From contig NZ_AOII01000046.1 of NCBI RefSeq assembly GCF_000337615.1, positions 660 to 64,659 of the forward strand: 64,000 nt of DNA, given 5' to 3'. Below are positions 1 through 9,496 of the stretch, one piece after another (the first letter of the stretch is position 1; each line of letters starts with the position of its first letter). The translations under genes were made by a program, and so were the position numbers. The DNA is from Natrinema pallidum DSM 3751 (GTDB lineage Archaea > Halobacteriota > Halobacteria > Halobacteriales > Natrialbaceae). A model generated the notes under the pieces. It was not told the DNA's origin and ran no database searches. It worked only from the letters and a program-made list of their open reading frames with translations.

Positions 1-387
1 CCATCCGCCAAACAGACCGCCTATGGAGCCAGTTATCCCACCCATTGCGAATATAACCATAGTGAATAAAATTGTGAAAAGAGCAAGCACGATTGAGGAA
101 GACGTATTGGTAGTTGAAGTAGTGATATCTGAGATACCGAGAATATACGCTGGTAGTGAACCAATTAAACCAGCATAAAACCCAGCCATTGATGCGCGTA
201 AGGATGTTTCGTTAGCGAGGTATCCTGAAACAATCCCCCCGAAAAAGACTAATCCGAGTGTGAAGGATTCTCCCGAAGTATGATATATGTTATATACTAT
301 GGTCAATGGAATTGAGATAAGTCCACCAACGAGGGCGCACTTCAATATTTCATTTATCTTTTTATAGAATGGGGGCATTCCAACCAT
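1..387 (-). CDS. DUF5518-like membrane protein, C-terminus cut by window edge
   Basis: An open frame begins at an ATG at 387-385 (MVGMPPFYKKINEIL) and runs off position 1, giving 129 codons. It has hydrophobic stretches (CALVGGLISIPLTIVYNI, LGLVFFGGIVSGYL, MAGFYAGLIGSLPAYILG, then a long hydrophobic segment before GGITGSIGG), so about four membrane helices. The small-residue pattern and the GYLA motif after helix 2 resemble the haloarchaeal DUF5518 membrane proteins of unknown function. A TATA-like tract lies about 38 bases upstream of the ATG and a GGAG about 14 bases upstream. Base composition is clearly AT-richer than the rest of the window, which suggests acquired DNA. The family assignment is by eye. 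Confidence 0.6.
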   Translation of the reverse strand, partial: MVGMPPFYKKINEILKCALVGGLISIPLTIVYNIYHTSGESFTLGLVFFGGIVSGYLANETSLRASMAGFYAGLIGSLPAYILGISDITTSTTNTSSSIVLALFTILFTMVIFAMGGITGSIGGLFGGW

Positions 388-566
388 TTTCTGTGTGTTC
401 TCCAATAATGTCCTATAGTATAAATCTTAGTCTCCATTCAGCAAAACTGAATCCATCGGTATCACGTAGAACAGTCAGTTATAACCACGATTGGCCGAAT
501 TTATATAATATAGATTAAAACTAGTAGTTCTGGAAATGTAAATAGCACAATACTCATTAGAATAAC

Positions 567-687
567 AGCGCTCCAGCAGCGAACGGCACTTTCTCTCGGT
601 GATTATCGTGTTTATCGGCCTCGACGGTACCGCGAACGCGACCCCGAGGATCACGCCAGCCAATGCTGTAACGACGAGTGATGCCAC
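567..687 (-). pseudogene. Truncated second copy of the LysE-family gene (N-terminus only)
   Basis: The frame starting at the GTG at 687 reads MASLVVTALAGVILGVAFAV and closely matches the start of the intact LysE gene at 1779 (MASPVTTTLAGVVFGLALAA). Nucleotide similarity runs from about 567 to 740, so it includes the sequence upstream of the start, while the protein match ends after about 31 residues. Beyond that the frame is scrambled and a stop follows. The glycine of the conserved PGP motif is lost (PSRP). This is the remnant of a duplicated or recombined LysE gene, joined to AT-rich DNA at about 567. Confidence 0.7.
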
Positions 688-1009
688 GCGTTCTTGGTCG
701 TAGCGAGGCGAATTGGTGTGAAAAGCGTAGTGACTTCGGCCGAATGGAGAGACGGCGTAGCCGGTCGACTGACCCGCCTAACGAGATTTGAATTTCTTAT
801 AGAGAAACCTACATTTCGGACCGTGTCTCGTCCCACATCGGGCCGCCTTGTTCCGTTGAAGATAACGTGCGAACTGCTAGTACCACTGATTATTTGCTGT
901 GTACTCCTAATACCACGTATAAACGAGACTCGAGTTGCTGTTGTGACGGGCGGCGGTCGCTCACCACAGTTGTGACTCGAGCAATCGGTCGGGCCGGGAC
1001 GGGAACGCG

Positions 1010-1105
1010 ATGAATCATCGAACGCTCCTCGCGCCGGCCGTCGGCATGCTGGCGCTGGTCGGCTGCCTCGACAGCGGTACCGAGAACGGCGAGACCGCTC
1101 AGACG
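1010..1105 (+). pseudogene. Lipoprotein N-terminus remnant
   Basis: The ATG at 1010 opens a typical lipoprotein leader, MNHRTLLAPAVGMLALVGC, with a lipobox (ALVGC) followed by a short acidic linker. At about 1100 it runs into the 3' end of the oppositely oriented LysE gene, and the remaining frame (to 1231) is only antisense of LysE. The mature domain of the lipoprotein has therefore been lost at the junction with LysE. A fortuitous small lipoprotein cannot be excluded. Confidence 0.5.
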
Positions 1106-1779
1106 AACTGGAGCGACCCCATCGCGAGAAAGAGCAGGCCGAACCCGACGAGGACGACCGCACTCAGTGTTGCGATCGCGGGTGCGAAGGCGTCGACGCG
1201 CTTCCCCGCCGCGACCAGCGCCGCCGGATAGGCGACGACCCAGATCGCGATCCCGCCGAAGAACCCGAGTAGCAGCGCCGGTGACCCGGTCTGAACGACT
1301 AACGTCCCTCCGAGTGCCTCACCCACGACTGGGGCGTACGATAACACGTCGAGCGTTCCCGACTCGAGCAGGCCGACGCCGACGGTGAGCCAGAAGCCGA
1401 TCTGATAGGGGTTGGTCAGAGAGAGGACGAACGTTTTCCGGAATCCCGTGGCAGCGGCCCGACTGGCGTCGGTAAACGACGTGGTGGCCCGCGCGTCGTC
1501 GATCGCACCGCTGGCGAAGTACAACATCAGACAGCCGCCGGCCAGATAGAGCGCCGGGCGGACCGCCGGGACGCTGTCGAGAACGGCGACGAGCCCCGCA
1601 AGGGTGAGAACGAAGAAAATCGCGTCCGCCAGCATCGCGCCGAGTCCGGCCCGGAACCCGGCCGCCCAGCCGCGGACCACGCTCTCCTCGGCGATGATCG
1701 CGTTCATCGGTCCCGGCGGAGCCGCAAGCGCGAGTCCGAAGACGACGCCGGCCAGTGTAGTGGTAACGGGCGAAGCCAC
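1099..1779 (-). CDS. LysE family transporter
   Basis: 226 residues from a GTG start (MASPVTTTLAGVVFGLALAAPPGPMNAIIAEE). The early PPGPMN motif, the glycine-rich first helix and six hydrophobic segments match the LysE/RhtB amino-acid exporter superfamily, whose members export amino acids or other small solutes across the cytoplasmic membrane. Length is normal for the family. The substrate cannot be told from sequence. The same GTG start and upstream region are duplicated in the broken copy at 567-687, which supports this start. The 3' end abuts a truncated lipoprotein gene, a sign of rearrangement. Confidence 0.85.
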   Translation of the reverse strand: MASPVTTTLAGVVFGLALAAPPGPMNAIIAEESVVRGWAAGFRAGLGAMLADAIFFVLTLAGLVAVLDSVPAVRPALYLAGGCLMLYFASGAIDDARATTSFTDASRAAATGFRKTFVLSLTNPYQIGFWLTVGVGLLESGTLDVLSYAPVVGEALGGTLVVQTGSPALLLGFFGGIAIWVVAYPAALVAAGKRVDAFAPAIATLSAVVLVGFGLLFLAMGSLQFV

Positions 1780-1884
1780 GAGTCTCAGTCTCGATTGGGC
1801 GCGCCGCCGTCAAAAGCGCAGTGATCGACTCGAGCCGGCGGTTAGCGGTGCCGACCGCCGGTGCCGGTTCGACGGACCGTCCGA

Positions 1885-2067
1885 TCACTCCGACTCCGTC
1901 GTCGGTTTCGTCGGCTCCTCGAGTGCGCCGGGCGCGATCGAACACCCACAGGGCGTCGCGATCCGTTCGAACGGGCCGCGCATCGTCACCTGTGAGACCG
2001 GGGTCCCACAACGAGGGCAGTCGGGAAGCGACGGCCGTTCATCGGTATCGCCAACTGAGTCGGTCAT
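1885..2067 (-). CDS. Small zinc-finger protein
   Basis: 60 residues from the ATG at 2067 (MTDSVGDTDERP). It contains CPRCG and, 22 residues later, CGCS, giving a CxxC...CxC arrangement that could bind one zinc ion. Haloarchaea encode many such short zinc-finger proteins; their partners are mostly unknown. A further upstream in-frame start exists at 2127, but the acidic Met-Thr-Asp start is the more typical one. Function not recognised. Confidence 0.65.
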   Translation of the reverse strand: MTDSVGDTDERPSLPDCPRCGTPVSQVTMRGPFERIATPCGCSIAPGALEEPTKPTTESE

Positions 2068-2436
2068 CGATGCCACCTCGAACCGGTGGGACGAAGCGGG
2101 CGTTCGTGGACGTGGGTGCTCGAACACGGCCGTCGAATCGATCGAGCGGTCAATATGACGGTAGCGTTCCGTTGCTGGTACTTATATCTATTGAATACTA
2201 GCCTAGAAAATAATCTCGGCCCGTTCGCCCCCCGATTAGGGGTCCGTATCGACAGCCGCCGAGCGTGTTGGGCCCGACTGCGTCCCGTTGCTCGAGGGAC
2301 TGGACCCGGTTGTTCGACGCGCGGACCAGTGTTTTCTTTTCGTTTCGGATCGTGGGCTGACACGTAATGAGGGACCGGACCCGGTTCGAAACGCCCGAAC
2401 GGAGTCCCCGTGCCCGACCCGTGGAGGCGTATCAGA
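2068..2436. other. Intergenic region, promoter area of tlpA-like gene
   Basis: No supportable gene. It separates the divergent zinc-finger and TlpA-like genes. An AT-rich tract around 2181-2215 (cttatatcta and following) looks like promoter DNA but lies over 200 bases from the downstream ATG. The rest shows no repeat or RNA signature that I can see. Confidence 0.5.
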
Positions 2437-3057
2437 ATGAGACGACGCGAACTACTCACTGGCATCGGTAGCGTCGGCGTTCTCACCGGTGGAGCCGGTG
2501 TCGTCCTCGGCGGACTGCCGTCGTTCGGGGACGAACCGGCCGCCGAGTCAGAACCCGACGAGGGATCGGAATGGCCGATCGAGATAGCGACGCTCGACGC
2601 TCGAGGGAGCGAGGCCGGGACGATAGTGGTCCCCAACGACGGGATCACGGTCGCCGAGTTCTTCGTCACGGGCTGTGGCCACTGCCAGGCACAGATGCCA
2701 CGCCTCGCCGAGGCCCAGTCGCGACTCGTCGACGACTACGGAGAGGACCTCACGGTCGTTTCCGTCACCTATCAGTCGACGGACTCGCTCCCGGACGACG
2801 AACTCCGGACGTGGTGGCGAACCCACGACGGCAACTGGGCCGTCGCGCGCGATCCGGAATCGTCGCTGGCGGCACACTACGGCATCATCGGCTATCCGGT
2901 GACGGCCGTCATCGACGAAACGGGCGAGAAACGCTGGGAGAAACTCGGCGTCGAGTCAAGCGACGCCATCGTGCAGGCAGTCGAGGCAGCCTTCGAGTCG
3001 TTCGAACGGGATCACGGACCCTCCGGAACCGCGTCGAACGACTCGACGACGGCCTGA
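2437..3057 (+). CDS. TlpA-like thiol-disulfide oxidoreductase, Tat-exported
   Basis: 206 residues from the ATG at 2437. The N-terminus MRRRELLTGIGSVGVLTGG is a twin-arginine signal/anchor. The mature part is a thioredoxin fold: FFVTGCGHCQAQMPRL carries the CGHC redox pair at about residues 80-83, and GYPVTAVIDETG supplies the cis-proline loop. This places it in the TlpA/ResA/AhpC-TSA group, which reduces or isomerises disulfides outside the membrane, often for cytochrome c or Cox assembly. A GTG-initiated longer form from 2410 exists but would bury the Tat motif. The gene stands alone and converges on topA. The specific client protein is unknown. Confidence 0.85.
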   Translation: MRRRELLTGIGSVGVLTGGAGVVLGGLPSFGDEPAAESEPDEGSEWPIEIATLDARGSEAGTIVVPNDGITVAEFFVTGCGHCQAQMPRLAEAQSRLVDDYGEDLTVVSVTYQSTDSLPDDELRTWWRTHDGNWAVARDPESSLAAHYGIIGYPVTAVIDETGEKRWEKLGVESSDAIVQAVEAAFESFERDHGPSGTASNDSTTA

Positions 3058-3120
3058 TGGGTCGTTTCGGCGTGACTTCGAGCCCGAACGACGGGTGCGC
3101 CGAGAGCCCGACCGAGGACA

Positions 3121-5652
3121 CTACGCCTTCGCCTGCCAAGTCCGGATGCGATCGGCGCTGACTCCTTCAACGTCCTCAGCGACGGCATCAGGGTCGGCGT
3201 CGGTCAGGTCCTCGAGGTCCTCGATCCCCGCGTCGGCGAGTTTCTCGACGGTCTTCGCGCCAACCCCGTCGAGCGCCTCGAGATCGGATCCCGACTCGCT
3301 CTCGCGGGCCTGGAACTCCTGATAGTTACAGATCGGGCAGCCGAGTTCCCAGGGGTCGTCGCCGCTGTGGACGACGAGTTCGGGCAGGTCGTGTTCCGCA
3401 CAGCGCTCGTCGGTGACCTCGATCTCGCCGCGGCGGGGCAGGGGCAGCGAGTACTCGCAGTCGGGGTAGCGCGTACAGCCCACGAGGCGGGAGCCGCTCT
3501 GGAGGGTTTTGACTGCTAACTCGCCCCCGTGTTCTTCCCCGCAGTCCGGACACTCGCCCAGCACCGGCCCTTCGCCGGCGTCTTCGGCCTTACAGAGCGG
3601 GCAGCCGTGGACGAACGTCTGGCGGCCCGCGAGCATCTTGACCTCGTGTAGGTCGTGCTCCGCACACTCCTCGTCGAGGATGAGCGGCTTGCCGGTCGAG
3701 GGCAGCGGCAGCGTGTTCTCGCAGTCGGGGTAGCCGTCACAGCCGATGAAATAGGAGCCGTGGCGGCTCCGGCGCACGAGCAGGTCCTCGCCACAGTCGG
3801 GACACGGTCCCAGCCGCTTGTCGTCTTTGAGCGACTTCCGGAGGTGATCGCCGATCTCCTCGCGCGAGTCCGCGAGGTTCTCGAAGATTTCCTCGAGCAT
3901 CTCGCGAGACTCGTCGGTCACGTCGTCTAAGGTCGCCTCGCCGTTGGCGATGGCGTCCATGTCCGCCTCGAGCTGGGCGGTCATCTCCTCGCTGACGATC
4001 CGATCGGCGTAGCTCTCGGCCGCGTCGACGACGGCCATCGCGAGCTTGGTCGGGCGCGGCGGATCGCTCTCGATGTACCCCCGATCGTAGAGTTTCTCGA
4101 GGGTGTTATGGCGGGTCGACTTCGTCCCGATCCCCATCTCCTCCATGGTCTCGATGAGCCGCGACTGGCCGTAGCGACGGGGCGGCTGGGTCTGTTTGTC
4201 CTCGAGTTCGACATCGGAGAGCGCCAGAGTCTCGCCCTCGTCGACATCGGGGACGTAGTTCTCCGTCGTACTGAAGTACGGGTAGACGTCGTGGTAACCG
4301 GGTTCGACGAGGCGTTTGCCGTTCGCCTTGAGCCGGTGGTCGTCGGTCTCGGCAACGACCTTGAGGTGTTCCCAGACCGCGGCGTCGGCGACGGTCGCGT
4401 AGAACCGCCGGACGACGAGTTCGTAGACCTCCCACTCGTCGTCTGAGATGTCGCCGCGGCTCGGGATCTCGCCGGTCGGGTGAATCGGCGGGTGGTCGGT
4501 CGTCTCCTCGTCGCCTTCCGTCGGCGTGATCTCGTCGGCCTCGAGCAGCGACTCGGCGCTGTCCCCGAGCGACGGATGGCTGACGAACTCGTCTAAGAGC
4601 TCTTCGGGATCGAGGTCGTCGGGATAGACGGTGTTGTCGGTCCGCGGATAGGTAATGTAGCCGGCGGTGTAGAGGTCCTCGGCGATCGACATCGCCCGTT
4701 TGGCCGAGTAGCCGATGGCGCTCGCCGCGCGGATGAACTGGGTCGTGTTGAACGGCTCCGGCGGCGTATCGGTGCGGGTTCGCCGGGTGACGTCGACGAC
4801 GGTCGCGCTCTCGCGCTCGGCGAGCGTCTCGTAGACCTCGTCCGCGATATCTTCCTCCCAGACGCGCTCGGCCTCGTTGTCGTCCTCGTCGCGGTAGAAG
4901 TACTGGGACTCGAAGGCGGTGTCGTCGTCTCGCGGTTCCTCACCGCTCGACGTCTCCGAGGCGCGTTGCGCCTCGCTCTTCGTGAGGTCCGCGAAGATCT
5001 CCCAGTAGTCCTCCGGATCGAAGGCTTCGATCTCGCGCTCGCGATCGACGATCAACTTCAGCGTCGGCGACTGTACCCGGCCGACGGAGATGAAGTCGTC
5101 GCCCAACTGGCCCGCGGACAGTGAGAGATAGCGAGTGAGCGCGGCCCCCCAGACGAGGTCGATGATCTGGCGGGCCTCGCCGGCGGCCGCGAGGTCGAAG
5201 TCGAGGTCGTCGGGTTCGTCGAACGCGTTCTGCACTTCGTTTTCCGTGATCGAGGAGAACCGAACCCGGCGGATCGGTACGTCTTCGTCGACGTTCCGGA
5301 CGATGTCGTAGGCCTCCTTGCCGATCAGTTCCCCCTCACGGTCGTAGTCCGTCGCGATCGTCACGCGCTGTGCCCGACGGGCCAGGAGTCGCAGCGTCGC
5401 AACGATGTTCTCCTTCGTCGCCGTCTTCTCGACGTCGGCACCGATCAACTCGACCGGTTCGACGTCCCGCCAGTCGGAGTACTCCGACGGGAAGTCGACC
5501 CCGACGACGTGGCCCGACAGCCCAACACAGCGCTTGCCGCCCCACTCGTAGATGTTGACGCCGTTCTCTCGGCTCGAGTCGTAGGTCCCGCCGGAAAGGA
5601 TGTCGGCGATCCGGCGGGCCGCGTTGTCCTTCTCCGTGATGATCAGCTCCAC
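3121..5652 (-). CDS. topA: DNA topoisomerase I (type IA)
   Basis: 843 residues. The Toprim domain begins at once (MELIITEKDNAARRIADIL), and the catalytic tyrosine lies in the GYITYPRTDNTVY motif. After the core come four cysteine modules: two classical CPxCG...CxxYPxC zinc ribbons (about residues 605-650 and 695-730) alternating with CAEHDL...GCPxC modules. The protein ends with a helix-hairpin-helix region (LDGVGAKTVEKLADAGIEDLEDL). This is the usual haloarchaeal enzyme that relaxes negative supercoils by transient single-strand cleavage. The start is fixed by the conserved Toprim motif at residue 1. Confidence 0.97.
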   Translation of the reverse strand: MELIITEKDNAARRIADILSGGTYDSSRENGVNIYEWGGKRCVGLSGHVVGVDFPSEYSDWRDVEPVELIGADVEKTATKENIVATLRLLARRAQRVTIATDYDREGELIGKEAYDIVRNVDEDVPIRRVRFSSITENEVQNAFDEPDDLDFDLAAAGEARQIIDLVWGAALTRYLSLSAGQLGDDFISVGRVQSPTLKLIVDREREIEAFDPEDYWEIFADLTKSEAQRASETSSGEEPRDDDTAFESQYFYRDEDDNEAERVWEEDIADEVYETLAERESATVVDVTRRTRTDTPPEPFNTTQFIRAASAIGYSAKRAMSIAEDLYTAGYITYPRTDNTVYPDDLDPEELLDEFVSHPSLGDSAESLLEADEITPTEGDEETTDHPPIHPTGEIPSRGDISDDEWEVYELVVRRFYATVADAAVWEHLKVVAETDDHRLKANGKRLVEPGYHDVYPYFSTTENYVPDVDEGETLALSDVELEDKQTQPPRRYGQSRLIETMEEMGIGTKSTRHNTLEKLYDRGYIESDPPRPTKLAMAVVDAAESYADRIVSEEMTAQLEADMDAIANGEATLDDVTDESREMLEEIFENLADSREEIGDHLRKSLKDDKRLGPCPDCGEDLLVRRSRHGSYFIGCDGYPDCENTLPLPSTGKPLILDEECAEHDLHEVKMLAGRQTFVHGCPLCKAEDAGEGPVLGECPDCGEEHGGELAVKTLQSGSRLVGCTRYPDCEYSLPLPRRGEIEVTDERCAEHDLPELVVHSGDDPWELGCPICNYQEFQARESESGSDLEALDGVGAKTVEKLADAGIEDLEDLTDADPDAVAEDVEGVSADRIRTWQAKA

Positions 5653-6031
5653 CGGGGGTCACCTCCCGCTTCGCGAGCGTCCGGCTGCCGTCGTCGCGGA
5701 CGAGTGTCGGTCATCGTCGGTCGGTACGATTGAGTCGCTGATAACGCTTTCGCCAAAACCGACCGACAGCGCGGGTGTGCGTGTGATCGCGGGCTCGCGT
5801 GGGCGTGTGCGAGAGGACCCTGCGGAACGACCACCCTGCGCCAGCGAGCCGAGGCTGGTTCGACGCGCGAACGAGAACGCAACAGTGAACGAGCCGAAAT
5901 CCGACGGACCAGGACCTCGAGGCGGAAATCCCCTCCGAATGTGCGTTTCCGTGAGTCTCTCACGAAAGTTGTATATGTTCCGATCACGGCTGCGATAGGC
6001 TTTTCACTACCAAGTCATACCACTTAGTTGT
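5653..6031. other. Divergent topA/thi4 intergenic region
   Basis: 379 bases with no supportable gene. Toward thi4, a TATA-like tatatg at 5972-5977 lies 55 bases before the ATG, implying a short leader. The last 30 bases before thi4 contain a loose AAGT...ACTT dyad (within 6001-6030), a possible site for the thiamine regulator ThiR encoded at 17279-18178, but the dyad is weak. I see no THI-box riboswitch sequence. Confidence 0.4.
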
Positions 6032-6961
6032 ATGAGCGAATTCGAGCAGTTCAGTCAGGTCGGCGAAGCCGACGTCACCCGCGCGATCGGACAGGAGTGG
6101 ACCGAGGAGTTCATGGATTTCTCGGACTCGGACGTCATCATCGTCGGCGGCGGCCCCTCGGGGCTGACCGCGGCGAAGGAACTCTCCGAGCGCGGCGTCC
6201 AGACGATGGTCGTCGAGAAGAACAACTACCTCGGGGGCGGCTTCTGGCTCGGCGGCTTCCTGATGAACAAGGTCACCGTGCGTGACCCCGCACAGAAGAT
6301 CCTCGAGGATCTCGACGTGGACTTCAAGCAGTCTCAGGACAGTGAGGGGCTGTACGTCGCGAACGGTCCCGAGGCCTGTTCCGGGCTCATCAAAGCCGCC
6401 TGCGACGCCGGTGCGAAGATGCAGAACATGACCGAATTCACGGACATCGTCATCCGCGAGGACCACCGTGTTGGAGGCATCGTGATGAACTGGACGCCGG
6501 TCCACGCCCTGCCGCGCGAGATCACCTGCGTCGACCCGATCGCGGTCGAGGCCGATCTGGTCATCGACGCGACCGGCCACGACGCGATGGCGGTCAAGAA
6601 ACTCGACGAACGTGGCGTCCTCGACGCGCCGGGCATCGGCGACGCCGAGGCGTCGGCGACCGGTATGGACCAGACCGGCGACGACTCCTACGGCGCGCCG
6701 GGCCACGACTCGCCGGGCCACGACTCGATGTGGGTCGGCAAGTCCGAGGACGCCGTCGTCGAACACACCGGCCTCGTCCACGACGGCCTCATCGCCACCG
6801 GGATGGCTACCGCGACGACCTACGGCCTGCCGCGCATGGGGCCGACCTTCGGCGCGATGCTCGTCTCCGGGAAGCGGGCCGCCCAGGAAGCGCTGAACGA
6901 ACTCGAGATCGATGCCGATCCCGTCGAACTGACTTCGCGCGCGGCTCCCGCCGACGACTGA
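6032..6961 (+). CDS. thi4: Thiamine thiazole synthase Thi4 (cysteine type)
   Basis: 309 residues. A Rossmann NAD-binding motif ([17 protein letters not shown]) starts at residue 35, followed by the family signatures [15 protein letters not shown] and, near the C-terminus, [20 protein letters not shown]. Cys166 lies in ITCVDPIAV, aligned with the sacrificial sulfur-donor cysteine of yeast THI4 (CMDP) and of Haloferax volcanii Thi4. The enzyme is thus expected to make adenylated thiazole from NAD and glycine using its own cysteine sulfur, as a single-turnover enzyme, rather than sulfide as in His-type methanogen homologues. A Gly-His-Asp-Ser linker (GHDSPGHDS) near residue 230 is a halophile insertion. 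Confidence 0.95.
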   Translation: MSEFEQFSQVGEADVTRAIGQEWTEEFMDFSDSDVIIVGGGPSGLTAAKELSERGVQTMVVEKNNYLGGGFWLGGFLMNKVTVRDPAQKILEDLDVDFKQSQDSEGLYVANGPEACSGLIKAACDAGAKMQNMTEFTDIVIREDHRVGGIVMNWTPVHALPREITCVDPIAVEADLVIDATGHDAMAVKKLDERGVLDAPGIGDAEASATGMDQTGDDSYGAPGHDSPGHDSMWVGKSEDAVVEHTGLVHDGLIATGMATATTYGLPRMGPTFGAMLVSGKRAAQEALNELEIDADPVELTSRAAPADD

Positions 6962-7820
6962 GCAGCGACCAGTTCGGACGTGTGGGTTCGCGGCCGAATC
7001 GAACGCCGGGAAGCGAAACCGCGCCGTTGGTTTCGCGGCCGGTCGACTGAGTGAGGTGTGACTGGTTCGAAGAGGACTCCTCGAGAACCCGCGTCACCGT
7101 TCGCTAGCCCCGCCTGAAACGAGTAACACACTGCTTGCAAACCGTCGTCGATGGGGCGGGTGTGACGTCTCAAAAGAAACGCAAACACTGTTTCCGAGCG
7201 ATCTCGCTAGCCATATCTGACTGATTATTTGCTGAGAGTTACTATCTGTCCTATCGATATATTCGTCTCTGTATAATTCAGCCGACGATCCGTCCCGGGA
7301 TTCGTGACGTGGAGTGAGGCCGGACTGGAACCAGAACCCGGCTCACGTCGCGATCGACGAGCGCGTGCCCGGTTCGACGGCGGTCGGGAGCCTCTGTGCA
7401 CTGTCGCCGACTCCGGTCCGAGCAAGCGACTGGCTGCGAAATACGAGCCGACACCGGCGTCACTAGCCGTTCTTCACTGGTTGTCACGGGCCACACGATC
7501 TCTCCGATACCACGTTATACAGCGCCATGGTGGCATAGTTCGCTGCCCGACGCCGTCAACGACGTGTGACTCCGCTTCCAGAGACGACCGACACGGAGAT
7601 CGGAACGACCCCATATCAGATAACAAATCTGGGAATAAAGAGATCATCGTCGTCTTCGAACTGTTTCGGTACCTCTCGAGAAGAAACTACTAGATGGTTT
7701 CTCTGCTGTTCTCGTTCGCAGTCTCAATCGACGGATGAGTGTCGCTCGGCGTCGGTTCGCCGAACGGAACGTCCCCGGACGATCACGGTGTGGACTGCGA
7801 GCCGACGCAGCGTCGGCGGG
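6962..7820. other. 859-base region without a recognisable gene
   Basis: The frames here have random-looking composition and no family signature. There is an AT-rich patch at about 7205-7280 and another at 7610-7690, either of which could hold promoters or be the remains of old insertions. I see no tRNA, inverted repeat pair or transposase fragment. Confidence 0.5.
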
Positions 7821-9284
7821 TCAGCCGAAGAGTTGACGCATCATCGGGTGCATCTCCATGAGTTGCTCCTCGGCGATTTCCTCGTAGAGTTTGTACGTGA
7901 TGCTCACCGTGAGCAGCAGTGAGGTTCCCGAAATCCCGCCGATGGTGCCGAGCATATTCGCGAGCACGGCCAGGATACCGACGAGCAGGCCGCCGAGGAC
8001 GGCGACCTGCGGGATGTACCGTTCCATGACCTGCTCGATGACGCCGACGTTCTGGCGGAAGCCGGGGATCTGCATTCCGGAATTGTCGATCTGTCGAGCC
8101 GTCGATTCGGGCCCCATATCGGCGGTTTCGACCCAGAAGACCGAAAACACGATCCCGCCGCCGAGCATGAACACGAGGTCGATCGCCACGCGGAGGATGA
8201 CCTGCCAGGGATGCTGTGTCACATTACCAGTCCACCACATCCACTGCCGCGGGGTGTGGATCGGGTTCAAATAATAAAACAGTCCATCGACAGGGCTCCC
8301 GTTCGCGTAGACACCGAGCCACGCGGGGAGGGCGTCTCCGAACTGCCGGTACAGAATGCGTCCGAGGAACTGGATATTGCCCTGTAGCGCGCGGACGAAA
8401 ATCAGCGGGAGGACGCTCGCATAGATGAGTTTGACCGGGAACCGTCCGCGAGCGCCCTTGACTCGAGCATGCGAGAGCGGAATCTCGACGCGAACGCTCT
8501 CGGCGTAGACGACGATCGCAAAGATCAGCAGCGTCGTCAGGAGTCGAACGATGTTGCCGACGCCGAACAGCAACGACTGGAGTCCCGCTTCGGTGAGCGG
8601 CGAGCCGACCTGAATGTCGCCGAGCAGGATTTCGACCCAGGCGGTCACGACGCCGGGTTGCTGGCCGGTGAGTCCGGGAATCGAGAGCAGCCCGCCGATG
8701 AGTTTTTGACTCACGCCGGCGACGATAAAGAGCCCGACACCGCTCCCAACGCCCCACTTGCTGATGACTTCGTCCATGAGCAAGATCAGGACGCCGCCGA
8801 CGAATATTTGAGCGAATATGAGCCACTTGACGACGCTCTGTGGAACGCTCAGTGCGTGAGCGATGCTCGGATCGACCGGCAAGAACCCGCCCGCGAACAC
8901 CATCGGAAGGCCGGTCAGGCAGATCATGACGATCACCAGTAGCTTCTGTAGTCCCTGATAAAGCACCTGATCGCGCGGATCGTCGGTATCGAGCCCCAAC
9001 AGGTTCGCGCCGCCCAACAGCTGTAAGACGATACTCGCAGTCACGATCGGACCGATACCGAGCTGGAGGATCGTCCCCTGTCCACCCGCCAAAATCGATC
9101 GGAACTGACCGAAAATATCGCTTCCCTGATCAGCGCCGAAGAGGTAGACATTGGACAGGAAGAAATACAAAACGAGCGTGCCGGCCGTCCAGGCGAGTTT
9201 CCGACGGAACGGGACGTGTCCCTCGGGGCGGCGGACGGTCGGCATGCGAACGAGGATCGGTTCGGCTGCTTCTTTCCAACTCAT
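7821..9284 (-). CDS. secY: Preprotein translocase subunit SecY (probable paralogue)
   Basis: 487 residues from the ATG at 9284; the N-terminus MSWKEAAEPILVRMPTVRRPEGHVPFRRKL is the usual haloarchaeal SecY start, so the TTG 33 bases upstream is rejected. Ten membrane segments are visible. Conserved channel elements include QLGIGPIVTASIVLQLLGG (plug region), VEIPLSHARVKGARGRFPVKLIYASVLP (loop before TM7), NSGMQIPGFRQNVGVIEQ and the C-terminal EEIAEEQLMEMHPMMRQ. SecY forms the Sec protein-conducting channel with SecE and Sec61-beta. Unusually, no ribosomal protein, adk or cmk gene is near; instead a JAB-like gene and a DUF106 insertase lie upstream on the same strand. This suggests a second, dedicated SecY, but that needs the full genome. 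Confidence 0.93.
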   Translation of the reverse strand: MSWKEAAEPILVRMPTVRRPEGHVPFRRKLAWTAGTLVLYFFLSNVYLFGADQGSDIFGQFRSILAGGQGTILQLGIGPIVTASIVLQLLGGANLLGLDTDDPRDQVLYQGLQKLLVIVMICLTGLPMVFAGGFLPVDPSIAHALSVPQSVVKWLIFAQIFVGGVLILLMDEVISKWGVGSGVGLFIVAGVSQKLIGGLLSIPGLTGQQPGVVTAWVEILLGDIQVGSPLTEAGLQSLLFGVGNIVRLLTTLLIFAIVVYAESVRVEIPLSHARVKGARGRFPVKLIYASVLPLIFVRALQGNIQFLGRILYRQFGDALPAWLGVYANGSPVDGLFYYLNPIHTPRQWMWWTGNVTQHPWQVILRVAIDLVFMLGGGIVFSVFWVETADMGPESTARQIDNSGMQIPGFRQNVGVIEQVMERYIPQVAVLGGLLVGILAVLANMLGTIGGISGTSLLLTVSITYKLYEEIAEEQLMEMHPMMRQLFG

Positions 9285-9496
9285 CGGTACCACGTCGGCG
9301 TCGAATGTAGTCGACAACGATACCCGCGGCCGATAAGAACGGGAGTGTCAGTATGGTATCTCATACGCTTCTCTGGAGTTGATACTCACGCCGCAACCGG
9401 GCGAATCCGCGTCGAAGCGAGCGTCTCGACTCGACGTAGACTGCCGGCTGCCGACTGAGTGCTCGTGTCCGACTTGAGCGAGAGTCGATAAAAATA

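Noticed and set aside
2155-2367. 70-codon frame before the TlpA-like gene
   Set aside because: No recognised motif, Arg-rich second half typical of shadow frames.
5950-6031. THI-box (TPP) riboswitch before thi4
   Set aside because: The conserved CUGAGA and related THI elements are not visible in the short leader.
880-7240. A 15-base identical string (actgattatttgctg) near 887 and 7220
   Set aside because: Matches of this length are expected by chance in a 64-kb window; the flanks do not match.
7304-7693. 130-codon open frame on the plus strand
   Set aside because: Random-looking composition, no family signature, and the 5' part is high-GC shadow sequence.
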